Source of the DNA: Escarpia spicata
Taxonomy: Eukaryota > Annelida > Polychaeta > Sabellida > Siboglinidae
Direction of reading: 5' to 3'
DNA: 64,000 nt
Assembly: GCA_963995525.1 (NCBI GenBank)
Contig: OZ023207.1
Coordinates: 548,501 to 612,500 of the forward strand
The position numbers and the translations under genes are program-made. The first letter of the stretch is position 1. The number at the start of each line of letters is the position of its first letter. This document shows, piece by piece, positions 11,984 to 22,984 of the stretch. The notes below the pieces were generated by a model. The model was not told where the DNA came from and made no database searches. It was given only the letters and a program-made list of their open reading frames with translations.

Positions 11984-12211
11984 GCAAAGGTCGACCCGGA
12001 GGTGATCTTCACCAAGTTAGAGCGCATCGGCAAGGGGTCATTTGGCGAGGTATACAAGGGCATTGACAAAAGGTCACAGCAGGTCGTCGCCATCAAGATC
12101 ATAGATCTGGAGGAGGCTGAGGATGAGATAGAGGACATCCAACAGGAGATCATGGTCCTCTCTCAGTGTGACAGTCCCTTTGTCACCAAGTACTTTGGCT
12201 CCTACCTCAAA
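11984..12211 (+). CDS. STK24/25/26: GCKIII kinase exon E1: N-lobe
   Basis: The exon runs from acceptor GCTGCAG to donor GTAAGT, 76 codons, phase 0 to 0. It encodes the kinase N-lobe: [12 protein letters not shown], glycine loop GKGSFGEV (residues 16-23), VAIK with the ATP-binding lysine (K38), [15 protein letters not shown] with the alpha-C glutamate (E55), and [17 protein letters not shown]. This is nearly identical to vertebrate STK25/STK24. No methionine precedes it in a convincing way; an upstream in-frame ATG at 11,801 would require reading through low-complexity intron, so the true start exon is probably upstream. The donor sequence is copied repeatedly in the following intron. Confidence 0.95.
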
Positions 12212-12562
12212 GTAAGTACTTCCTACCTCAAGGCAAGTACACTGTCTCTAGGTACTTCAGGTCCTACCTCAAAATATGTACATTGTCACCAAGTACTCTG
12301 GCTCATACTTCAAGGTAAGTACATTGTCACCAAGTACTTCAGGTTCTACCTCAAAATATGTACATTGTCACCAAGTACTCTGGCTCATACTTCAAGGTAA
12401 GTACATTGTCACCAAGTACTTCAGATCATACCTCAAGGTAAATGCACTGCCACCAGTACATTGGTTCATATCTCAAGGTAAGTACACTGTCACCAAGTAC
12501 ATTGGTTCATATCTCAAGGTAAGTACTCTGTCTCCAAGTACATTGGTTCATTTCTCAAGGTA
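12185..12562 (+). repeat. minisatellite derived from E1 3' end and donor
   Basis: The segment TCACCAAGTACTTTGGCTCC..TACCTCAAAGTAAGTAC of E1 and its donor is repeated about eight times with divergence (CACCAAGTAC..TCAAGGTAAGTAC, unit about 40-45 bp). Most copies keep an AAGGTAAGTAC donor consensus, so several decoy 5' splice sites follow the real one. Confidence 0.85.
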
Positions 12563-12594
12563 GGTACTCTGTCTGCAAGTGTAAGATTGAATGA

Positions 12595-12750
12595 GACAAC
12601 GAGTGTTGTTGTTTCAGTGTGACATTGTATGAAACAATGACAGTGTTGTTGTTTCAGTGGTCTGTGTGATATTGTATGAAACAATGACAGTGTTGTTGTT
12701 TCAGTGGTCTGTGTGATATTGTATGAAACAATGACAGTGTTGTTGTTTCA
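12595..12750 (+). repeat. ~50-bp intronic repeat, about 3 copies
   Basis: Units contain GTGTTGTTGTTTCAGTGG and ATTGTATGAAACAATGACA. Each unit carries a pyrimidine-rich TTGTTTCAG, an acceptor-like sequence upstream of the real E2 acceptor at 12,830. Confidence 0.85.
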
Positions 12751-12800
12751 GTGGTCTGTGTGACATTGCATGTCGCACGTTTGCATGTCACACAGACCAC
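12751..12800 (+). repeat. 16-bp perfect hairpin near E2 acceptor
   Basis: GTGGTCTGTGTGACAT (12,751-12,766) pairs with ATGTCACACAGACCAC (12,785-12,800) around an 18-nt loop, ending 30 nt before E2. It could shape splice-site choice in the pre-mRNA; this is inference. Confidence 0.8.
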
Positions 12801-12830
12801 AAGGACAACAAGGACAGTGTTGTGTTCTAG

Positions 12831-12996
12831 GGCACCAAGTTATGGATCATTATGGAGTACCTGGGTGGTGGATCCGCCCTGGATCTCATGAAGGCTGGAT
12901 CCTTCGACGAACAGAACATATCAATCATCCTGCGCGAGATCCTGAAGGGACTTGACTACCTACACTCAGAAGGCAAGATCCACCGCGACATCAAAG
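12831..12996 (+). CDS. STK24/25/26: GCKIII kinase exon E2: hinge to HRD
   Basis: The exon runs from acceptor TGTTCTAG to donor GTAGGT, 166 nt, phase 0 to 1. It encodes residues 77-131: the hinge [18 protein letters not shown], then [15 protein letters not shown] and the catalytic loop KIHRDIK with catalytic D129. The last base begins the codon for the alanine completed by E3a or E3b (reading DIKAAN). Family identity is very high. A 21-bp repeat array begins directly after the donor. Confidence 0.96.
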
Positions 12997-12999
12997 GTA

Positions 13000-13182
13000 G
13001 GTGTCACATACACCATCTAGTGTGTCACATACACCATCTAGTGTGTCACATACACCATCTAGTGGGTTACGTACACCATCTAGTGGGTTACGTACACCAT
13101 CTAGTGTGTCACGTACACCATCTAGTGGGTTACGTACACCATCTAGTGGGTTACGTACACCATCTAGTGGGTTACGTACACT
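13000..13182. repeat. 21-bp tandem repeat, ~9 copies
   Basis: The unit is ACACCATCTAGTG plus GGTTACGT or TGTCACAT. It starts a few bases inside the intron after the E2 donor. Confidence 0.93.
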
Positions 13183-13214
13183 GCTGCGTCGTCTGTCAGC
13201 AGAACACTACAATG

Positions 13215-13430
13215 TGATTGACTGACAGACTAAGTAGAGTGAACTACTGGCAAACCAAGTAGATTGATTCACTTTCAGACCAGGTAGAGAGATCTACCGA
13301 CAGATCTAGTACTAGTAGAGAGATTCACTGACAGACCAAGTAGAGTGATTCACTGTTAGACCAAGTAGAGAGATCTGCCGAGAGAACTAGTAGAGTGATT
13401 CACTGACAGACCAAGTACAGTAGTCTACTG
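13215..13430. repeat. degenerate ~30-35-bp repeat
   Basis: Diverged copies of GACAGACCAAGTAGAG with GATTCACTG. Confidence 0.7.
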
Positions 13431-13436
13431 ACATCA

Positions 13437-14292
13437 TAACATTTAGACATTACAGCTGTTGTATTATTACATTTAGACATTACAGCTGATGTATAATTAC
13501 ATTTGTACATTACAGCTGATGCATCATTACATTCAGACATTACAGCTGACATATTGTTACATTTAGACATTACAGCTGTTGTATTATTATGTTTAGATAT
13601 TACAGCTGATGTATCATTACATTTAGATATTACAGCTGATATATCATTGCATTCAGACATTACAGCTGATGTATCATTACATTCGGACATTACAGCTGAT
13701 GCATCATTACATTAAGACATTACAGCTGACATATTGTTACATTTAGACATTACAACTGATGTATAATTACAATTAGATATTACAGCTGATGTGTCATTAC
13801 ATTTATACATTACAACTGATATATCATTACATTAAGATATTACAGCTGATGTATCATTACATTTATACAGTACAGCTGATGCATCGTTACATTCAGACAT
13901 TACTTACATCTGACATATTACATCTATGCATTATAGCTGATGTATCATTACATTAAGATATTACAGTTGATGTATCATTACATATAGAAATTAAAGTTTG
14001 TGCATCATTACATTCAGACATCATTTACATCTGACATATTACATTTATACATTACAGCTGATGTATCATTACATTCACATTACAGCTATTGTATCATTAC
14101 ATTCAGACGTTACTGATGTTGTATCATTACATTCAAATATTACAGCTGTTGTATCATTGCTTTCAGCTATTACAGCTGATGTATCATTGCATTTTGACAT
14201 TGCAGCTGATGTATCATTACATTTAGATATTACAGCTGATGTATCATTACATTTAGACATTGCAGCTGATGTATCATTACATTTGTCTGTTA
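13437..14292. repeat. 30-bp minisatellite, ~28 copies
   Basis: The unit has the core ACATTACAGCTGATGTATC followed by ATTACATT. It is moderately diverged. Short in-frame stretches on both strands are a by-product of the period. Confidence 0.92.
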
Positions 14293-14394
14293 TTAATGTG
14301 CTACAGTGGAATGAGTTGTCTGTGATGCCTTGTGAACCTTGCGTTCTCTCTCTCTCTCTCAGTAACACAGTAATGTTGCTTCCACTTCACCCTT

Positions 14395-14760
14395 CCACTC
14401 ACCCCGGGTTTAACGTAACCAACGTGTCAGCAGACAAGGTTCCAACACTCAGTAACACATGCGTTGACTCAGGTGAACCCACGCATTGTTTCAGGTGAAC
14501 ACACATGTTGTCTCAGGTGAACGACGTGTTGTCTCAGGTGAACATATGTATTGTCTCAGATGAACACACGTGTTGTCTCAGGTGAACACATGCATTGTCG
14601 CAGGTGAACATACGTGTTGTCTCAGGCGAACACACGTGTTGTCGCAGGTTAACACACGTGTTGTCTCAGGTTAACACATGGGTTGTTTCAGGTTAACACA
14701 TGGGTTGTCAATACATGCACTGAGTCAGTTGAACACACCCATTCAGTCAGTCAAAATCAC
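14395..14760. repeat. 22-bp minisatellite with diverged edges
   Basis: The unit is CAGGTGAACACACGTGTTGT, clearest from 14,468 to 14,712, grading into CAGTCAGTT repeats on the right. Confidence 0.85.
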
Positions 14761-14815
14761 CCATTCAGTCAGTTTAATGCACCCATTATTATAGTATTAT
14801 ATTATTGGAACTACT

Positions 14816-16741
14816 GGTTTCTGTCAGGTGCTATGTAGCCAGGTAGTTAGTGTGTCACATGTGGTTTCTGTCAGGTGCTATGTAGCCAGGTAGTTAGTGT
14901 GTCACATGTGGTTTCTGTCAGGTGCTATGTAGGCAGGTAGTTAGTGTGTCACATGTGGTTTCTGACAGGTGCTATGTAGCCAGGTAGTTAGTGTGTCACA
15001 TGTGGTTTCTGCCAGGTGCTATGTAGCCAGGTAGTTAGTGTGTCACATGTGGTTTCTGCCAGGTGCTATATAGCCAGGTAGTTAGTGTGTCACATGTGGT
15101 TTCTGTCAGGTGCTATGTAGCCAGCTAGTTAGTGTGTCACATGTGGTTTCTGTCAGGTGCTATGTAGCCAGGTAGTTAGTGTGTCACATGTGGTTTCTGA
15201 CAGGTGCTATGTAGCCAGGTAGTTAGTGTGTCACATGTGGTTTCTGTCAGGTGCTATGTAGCCAGGTAGTTAGTGTGTCACATGTGGTTTCTGCCAGGTG
15301 CTATGTAGCCAGGTAGTTAGTGTGTCACATGTGGTTTCTGCCAGGTGCTATGTAGACAGGTAGTTAGTGTGTCACATGTGGTTTCTGTCAGGTGCTATGT
15401 AGCCAGGTAGTTAGTGTGTCACATGTGGTTTCTGTCAGGTGCTATGTAGCCAGGTAGTTAGTGTGTCACATGTGGTTTCTGCCAGGTGCTATGTAGCCAG
15501 GTAGTTAGCGTGTCACATGTGGTTTCTGCCAGGTGCTGTGTAGCCAGGTAGTTAGCGTGTCACATGTGGTTTCTGCCAGGTGCTGTGTAGCCAGGTAGTT
15601 AGCGTGTCACATGTGGTTTCTGCCAGGTGCTGTGTAGCCAGGTAGTTAGCGTGTCACATGTGGTTTCTGCCAGGTGCTATGTAGCCAGGTAGTTAGCGTG
15701 TCACATGTGGTTTCTGCCAGGTGCTATGTAGCCAGGTAGTTAGCGTGTCACATGTGGTTTCTGCCAGGTGCTATGTAGCCAGGTAGTTAGCGTGTCACAT
15801 GTGGTTTCTGTCAGGTGCTATGTAGCCAGGTAGTTAGCGTGTCACATGTGGTTTCTGTCAGGTGCTATGTAGCCAGGTAGTTAGCGTGTCACATGTGGTT
15901 TCTGCCAGGTGCTATGTAGCCAGGTAGTTAGCGTGTCACATGTGGTTTCTGTCAGGTGCTATGTAGCCAGGTAGTTAGCGTGTCACATGTGGTTTCTGCC
16001 AGGTGCAATGTAGCCAGGTAGTTAGTGTGTCACATGTGGTTTCTGCCAGGTGCTATGTAGCCAGGTAGTTAGTGTGTCACATGTGGTTTCTGCCAGGTGC
16101 TATGTAGCCAGGTAGTTAGTGTGTCACATGTGGTTTCTGCCAGGTGCTATGTAGCCAGGTAGTTAGTGTGTCACATGTGGTTTCTGTCAGGTGCTATGTA
16201 GCCAGGTAGTTAGTGTGTCACATGTGGTTTCTGCCAGGTGCTATGTAGCCAGGTAGTTAGTGTGTCACATGTGGTTTCTGCCAGGTGCTATGTAGCCAGG
16301 TAGTTAGTGTGTCACATGTGGTTTCTGCCAGGTGCTATGTAGCCAGGTAGTTAGTGTGTCACATGTGGTTTCTGTCAGGTGCTATGTAGCCAGGTAGTTA
16401 GTGTGTCACATGTGGTTTCTGCCAGGTGCTATGTAGCCAGGTAGTTAGTGTGTCACATGTGGTTTCTGCCAGGTGCTATGTAGCCAGGTAGTTAGTGTGT
16501 CACATGTGGTTTCTGCCAGGTGCTATGTAGCCAGGTAGTTAGTGTGTCACATGTGGTTTCTGCCAGGTGCTATGTAGCCAGGTAGTTAGTGTGTCACATG
16601 TGGTTTCTGCCAGGTGCTATGTAGCCAGATAGTTAGTGTGTCACATGTGGTTTCTGTCAGGTGCTATGTACCCAGGTAGTTAGTGTGTCACATGTGGTTT
16701 CTGTCAGGTGCTATGTAGCCAGGTAGTTAGTGTGTCACATG
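14816..16741 (+). repeat. 47-bp satellite array, 41 copies
   Basis: Very homogeneous units with GGTTTCTGYCAGGTGCTATG and AGCCAGGTAGTTAG. Subfamilies differ at TTAGTGTG versus TTAGCGTG; the latter is confined to about 15,500-15,990. Every unit has an acceptor-like TTTCTGYCAG on the sense strand. Confidence 0.96.
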
Positions 16742-16789
16742 TGAAGAGTATTGGGTGGATACACTAACATGAAATGCTGTGTATGTCAA

Positions 16790-17364
<575 letters not shown>

Positions 17365-17645
17365 TGAATGGTCCACGTCATACATGCTTTGGAAGTATGT
17401 GCTTGACAGCGCATGTGGCACATGGAAGCTTGTCATCTGATACCTTGTCTTGCCTTTTCTTGTCTTGCCTTGCCTTGTCTTGCCAGTAGTCAGTTCTTTC
17501 CCTACCTCCTTCTCTGCGTCTTTACCTCCCAGTCCTTGGTGACAGACCTTCCACTGCTGGTGTGTAGACATGCTTTACTCAGAGGTCGCCATGGCAACGA
17601 CCTGTGGTGACCTGTGATGTCAGTGCGGTGACATGTTCGTTGCAG

Positions 17646-17803
17646 CGGCCAATGTGCTTCTGTCTGAGGCTGGCGCAGTCAAAATCGCAGACTTTGGCGT
17701 GGCCGGTCAGATCACGGCCACCACCACCAAACGTAGCACCTTTGTGGGCACCCCGTTCTGGATGTCACCAGAGGTGATCAAACAGTCGGGCTACGACTGC
17801 AAG
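17646..17803 (+). CDS. STK24/25/26: GCKIII kinase exon E3b: activation segment, version b (alternative exon)
   Basis: The exon is 158 nt, phase 1 to 0, with acceptor TTCGTTGCAG and donor GTAAGG. It is homologous to E3a at 42 of 53 encoded residues. DFG, the loop threonine and TFVGTPFW are intact. Differences cluster in the loop (TATTTKR instead of TCTLNKK), in KIADFG for KLADFG, in MSPE for MAPE and in SGYD for TPYD. No stop or frameshift is present and substitutions are conservative, so both copies appear functional. The intron between E3a and E3b is 323 nt. A second donor at 17,825 would add VRGYDSK in frame. Confidence 0.93.
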
Positions 17804-18362
17804 GTAAGGGGCTATGACAGCAAGGTAAGGGGGCGGTGACATCAAGGTAATGTGGCTACGACAGCAAGATGAGGGAGCTACGACAACAAGGTAAGGGGGT
17901 TAGGACAGCAAGGTAAGGGGGCAGTGACAGCAAGGTAAGGGGGCTATGACAGGAAGATAAGGGGGCAGTGACAGGAAGATAAGGGGGCTATGACATAAAA
18001 TTAAGGGGCTATGACAGCAAGGTAAGGTGGCTATGACAGCAACGTATGGGGGTTACGACAGCAAGGTAAGGGGTCTGTGATATAAAGGTTAGGGGGCGGT
18101 GACATCAAGGTAAGGTGGCTACGACAGCAAGGTGTGGGAGCTACGACTACAAGGTAAGGGGGTTAGGACAGCAAGGTAAGGGGGCTATGACAGCAAGGTA
18201 AGGGGGCTGTGACAACAAGGTAAGGGGGCTGTTACAGCAACGTAAGGGGGCTGTGGCAGCAAAGTAATCGGGCTATGGCAGCAATTTAAGTGGGCTATGA
18301 CAGCAAGGTAAGGGGGTTACGACAGCCAGATAAGGGGGCTATGACATCAAAGTAAGGGGGTG
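17804..18362 (+). repeat. ~23-bp minisatellite derived from E3b end and donor, ~24 copies
   Basis: The exon end GGCTACGACTGCAAGGTAAGG is copied as GGCTATGACAGCAAGGTAAGG and variants. More than a dozen units keep an AAGGTAAGG 5' splice-site consensus. The first decoy (17,825) is in frame with E3b; the next would run into TGA. Confidence 0.9.
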
Positions 18363-18404
18363 AGGTGACAGGGAGCATGCTGCTATTGCCTTGTACAGTT
18401 TCAT

Positions 18405-19735
18405 TCAGGGAACTTGTCCCTGTGATACACACTCATACTTGTCCCTGTAGTACACTCTCATATTTGTCCCTGTTATACACATACTTGTCCCTGTGATATA
18501 CATACTTGTCCCTTTGATACACACTCGTACTTGTCCCTGTGATACACACTCATACTTGTTCCTGTGATACACACTCATACTTGTCCCTGTGATACACATA
18601 CTTGTCCCTTTGATACACACTCGTACTTGTCCCTTTGATACACACTCGTACTTGTGCCTGTGATACACACTCGTACTTGTCCCTGTGATACACACTCATA
18701 CTTGTACCTGTGATACACACTCATAATTGTTCCTGTGATACACACTCATACTTGTCCCTGTGATATACATACTTGTCCCTTTGATACATACTTGTACTTG
18801 TCCCTTTGATACACACTTGTACTTGTGCCTGTGATACACACTGGTACTTGTGCCTGTGATACATTCTCGTACTTGTGCCTGTGATACACACTCGTACTTG
18901 TGCCTGTGATACACACTCGTACTTGTGCCTGTGATACACACTCGTACTTGTTCCTGTGATACACACTCGTACTTGTCCCTGTGATACACACTCATACTTG
19001 TCCCTGTGATACACACTCATACTTGTCCCTGTGATACACACTCATACTTGTCCCTGTGATACACACTCATACTTGTTCCTGTGATACACACTCATACTTG
19101 TCCCTGTGATACACACTCATACTTGTCCCTGTGATACACATACTTGTCCCTGTGATACCCACTAATACTTGTGCCTGTGATACATACTCACACTTGTCCC
19201 TGTGATACACACTCAAATTTGTCCCTGTGATACACACTCATACTTGTCCCTGTGATACACACTCATACTTGTCCTTGTGATACACATTCATACTTGTTCC
19301 TGTGATACACACTCATACTTGTCCCTGTGATACACACTCACACTTGTTCCTGTGATACACACTCATACTTGTCCTTGTGATACACATACTTGTCCCTTTG
19401 ATACACACTCGTACTTGTCCCTGTGATACACACTCATACTTGCCCCTGTGATACACTCTCATACTTGTTCCTATGATACACACTCATACTTGTCCCTGTG
19501 ATAGACATATTTGTCGCTGTGATACACATATTTGTCCCTTTGATACACACCCATACTTGTCCCTGTGATACACACTCATACTTGTCCCTGTGATACGTAC
19601 TCATACTTGTCCCTGTGATACACACTCATACTTGTCCCTGTGATACACACTCATACTTGTCCCTGTGATACGTACTCATACTTGTCCCTGTGATACACTC
19701 TCATACTTGTTTCTGTGATACGTATTAAAAAACTT
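18405..19735. repeat. 25-bp minisatellite, ~52 copies
   Basis: The unit is GTCCCTGTGATACACACTCA plus TACTT, with GTTCC, GTGCC and TTTGATAC variants and occasional 17-18-bp short units. Confidence 0.94.
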
Positions 19736-19744
19736 ATACTGATC

Positions 19745-19990
19745 CATTTTAATACATATGTTTGTTTGTCCATTTGATACACTTGTTTGCTTGTCCATGT
19801 GATAAACTTGTTTGCTTGTCCATTTGATACACCTGTTTGCTTATCCATTTGATACACTTGTTTGCTTGTCCATTTGATACACCTGTTTGCTTGTCCATTT
19901 GATGCACCTGTTTGCTTGTCCATGTGATACACTTGTTTGCTTGTCCATTTAATACACCTGTTTGCTTGTCCATTTGATACATATGCGTAG
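19745..19990. repeat. 25-bp minisatellite, second subfamily, ~10 copies
   Basis: The unit is TTGTCCATTTGATACACCTG plus TTTGC. It shares period and the GTCC..TGATACAC skeleton with the preceding array, so it looks like a diverged and re-amplified branch of it. Confidence 0.9.
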
Positions 19991-20485
19991 TTGTCTGTGA
20001 CATTAGTTACAACATCACCAACGGGTTTGGCCCATTTTTAGTCCTTTGGGCCGACGTTCCAACGGACTTATGCCATCACTCTGCCAGGTGCCATATCTCA
20101 GAAACCATTCAGCAACTTTTTCTGTGTCATATCTTAGGGTACTGCCACTATGCACGAGAAATCTGTATTTGATTGAATCATTCTAACCCCCAGGTCCCCC
20201 CAAACTGGTTAATTTTCACAATTTGCCTATTTTTTCAAAAACTCCAGTCACTTTTTCTCTGATTTTACATAGACATTTCATGTGGTAGTGTCACTATACA
20301 CAATAAATCTGTATTTGATTGAATCATTCTACCCCCCCCAGGGCCCCCCAAACTCCAAAGGACTTCATGGCCTCTTGGCCCATTTTTTGTATGTCACTAA
20401 CTTTATCCATTGACTAAATTACATGACATAATTTGTAAGAACTCTTCCCCGGGTTGTCCTTGTCTCCCCCTAATGTTGTCCCTGT
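19991..20485. other. unique intronic stretch with a two-copy dispersed motif
   Basis: ATCTGTATTTGATTGAATCA occurs at about 20,161 and 20,308, each preceded by an (A/G)CTATRCAC-like segment and followed by a C-rich tract and CCAAACT. It may be an old interspersed repeat with internal duplication. No exon is recognised. Confidence 0.6.
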
Positions 20486-20489
20486 CTTC

Positions 20490-21025
20490 CCCTAATGCTT
20501 AATTTATCTCCCCCTAATGTTGTCTTTGTCTCCCCCCTAATGTTGTCCCTGTCTAACATTAACCCTTTTCTCCACCTAAGGTTGTTCCTGTCTCATTTTT
20601 ACCCTTATCTCCACCTAAGTTTGTCCCTGTCTTACTTTAATCCTTGTCTCCACCTAAGTTTGTCCCTGTCTTGCTTTAATCCTTGTCTCTGCCTAATGTT
20701 GTCCCTGTGTAACTTTAATCCTTATCTCCATGTAAGGCTGTCCCTAACTTTAACCCTAATCTCCACCTAAGTTTGTCCCTGTCTTACTTTAGTCCTTGTC
20801 TCCACCTAAGTTTGTCCCTGTCTGACTTTAACCCTTATCTCCACCTAAGTTTGTCCCTGTCTGACTTTAACCCTTATCTCCACCTAACTTTGTCCCTGTC
20901 TTACTTTAATCCTTATCTCCACCTAAGTTTGTCCCTGTCTTACTTTAATCCTTGTCTCCACCTAAGTTTGTCCCTGTCTTACTTTAACCCTTATCTCCAC
21001 CTAAGGCTGTCCCAAACTTTAACCC
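20490..21025. repeat. 39-bp pyrimidine-rich minisatellite before E4
   Basis: About 13 units with CTCCACCTAAGTTTGTCCC and TGTCTTACTTTAAYCCT. The pyrimidine-rich strand is the sense strand, and the array runs into the E4 polypyrimidine tract, so it could extend that signal. Confidence 0.9.
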
Positions 21026-21036
21026 TTGCCCCCCAG

Positions 21037-21222
21037 GCTGACATCTGGAGCCTGGGCATCACTGCGATAGAGCTTGCGAAGGGTGAGCCACCCTACTCTG
21101 ACATGCACCCCATGAGGGTGCTGTTCCTTATACCCAAGAACACCCCGCCCCAGCTCGCCGGTCACTTCAACAAACAGTTCAAGGAGTTCGTCGAACTGTG
21201 TCTCAACAAGGAACCTGAGAAC
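21037..21222 (+). CDS. STK24/25/26: GCKIII kinase exon E4: C-lobe
   Basis: The exon runs from acceptor GCCCCCCAG to donor GTGAGT, 62 codons, phase 0 to 0. It encodes [35 protein letters not shown] and [15 protein letters not shown]. These are the alpha-F helix with the conserved aspartate of DIWSLG, the alpha-G region and the alpha-H region. The length matches the corresponding part of vertebrate STK25. Confidence 0.96.
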
Positions 21223-21239
21223 GTGAGTACCGCAGACTG

Positions 21240-21432
21240 GGCAGGATTGGGCGATGACATGATCGCACGATAATATGATTGGGCGATGACATGATCGCAC
21301 GATAATATGATTGGGCGATGACATGATCGCACGATAATATGATTGGGCGATGACATGATCGCACGATAATATGATTGGGCGATGACATGATCGCACGATA
21401 ATATGATTGGGCGATCGCGTGATTGGGCGATC
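21240..21432. repeat. 32-bp tandem repeat, ~6 copies
   Basis: The unit is GATTGGGCGATGACATGATC plus GCACGATAATAT, essentially perfect copies, with a truncated GATTGGGCGATCGCG pair at the right edge. Confidence 0.95.
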
Positions 21433-21649
21433 GCGTTATTATTACTTTACCTAAATTGAGTTTGTGGATTTGTGATTATTTAATTTGTGTGATCTAAGAA
21501 AGTTAACAATGTTGTCATGGAAGACAGGAGCCGCCCAGAGGAGTCTTACTACAGGTGCAACAGACCTGTGCAAGTAGGTCAGGACCATATGGTCTACGTG
21601 GTCCATGTGGTCTACGTGGTCCATGTGGTCTATACTGCATAATGTTTAA

Positions 21650-22908
21650 ATTACGGCTGTCCTCAGTTTGTTTGTAATACTACATTTAATATGTTGATCC
21701 AGGCGGACAAGGATCAATACACATGTTTAATATGTTGATCCAGGCAGACAAGTATCAATACACATGTTTAAATTACGGCTGTCCTCAGTTTGTTTGTAAT
21801 ACTACATTTAATATGTTGATCCAGGCGGACAAGGATCAATACACATGTTTAATATGTTGATCCAGGCGGACAAGTATCAATACACATGTTTAAATTACGG
21901 CTGTCCTCAGTTTGTTTGTAATACTACATTTAATATGTTGATCCAGGCGGACAAGGATCAATACACATGTTTAATATGTTGATCCAGGCGGACAAGTATC
22001 AATACACATGTTTAAATTACGGCTGTCCTCAGTTTGTTTGTAATACTACATTTAACATGTTGATCCAGGCGGACAAGGATCAATACACATGTTTAAATTA
22101 CGGCTGTCCTCAGTTTGTTTGTAATACTACATTTAATATGTTGATCCAGGCGGACAAGGATCAATACACATGTTTAATATGTTGATCCAGGCGGACAAGT
22201 ATCAATACACATGTTTAAATTACGGCTGTCCTCAGTTTGTTTGTAATACTACATTTAATATGTTGATCCAGGCGGACAAGGATCAATACACATGTTTAAA
22301 TTACGGCTGTCCTCAGTTTGTTTGTAATACTACATTTAATATGTTGATCCAGGCGGACAAGGATCAATACACATGTTTAAATTACGGCTGTCCTCAGTTT
22401 GTTTGTAATACTACATTTAATATGTTGATCCAGGCGCACAAGGATCAATACACATGTTTAATATGTTGATCCAGGCGGACAAGGATCAATACACATGTTT
22501 AAATTACGGCTGTCCTCAGTTTGTTTGTAATACTACATTTAATATGTTGATCCAGGCGGACAAGGATCAATACACATGTTTAAATTACGGCTGTCCTCAG
22601 TTTGTTTGTAATACTACATTTAATATGTTGATCCAGGCGGACAAGGATCAATACACATGTTTAATATGTTGATCCAGGCGGACAAGGATCAATACACATG
22701 TTTAAATTACGGCTGTCCTCAGTTTGTTTGTAATACTACATTTAATATGTTGATCCAGGCGGACAAGGATCAATACACATGTTTAATATGTTGATCCAGG
22801 CGGACAAGGATCAATACACATGTTTAATATGTTGATCCAGGCGGACAAGGATCAATACACATGTTTAATATGTTGATCCAGGCGGACAAGGATCAATACA
22901 CATGTTTA
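21650..22908. repeat. two-unit higher-order repeat array
   Basis: Two different modules alternate irregularly. Module A is about 39 bp (ACGGCTGTCCTCAGTTTG). Module B is about 41 bp (TGTTGATCCAGGCGGACAAG). The order changes from A-B-B blocks on the left to A-B blocks in the middle and B-B-B-B at the right end. Copies are nearly identical within each module, indicating recent unequal exchange. Confidence 0.92.
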
Positions 22909-22984
22909 AATGATACTCGGCTATATGTGATTGCGTATTACTGGAAGTCAGTGTCCTGCCATTGACGTCTGGTGGTGTTTTGTA

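Noticed and set aside
14816..16741. Array of real exons between TTTCTGYCAG acceptors and AGGTAG donors in the 47-bp repeat
   Set aside because: The segments are too short, vary in frame, and do not connect E2 to E3a in phase; the splice-like motifs are probably incidental.
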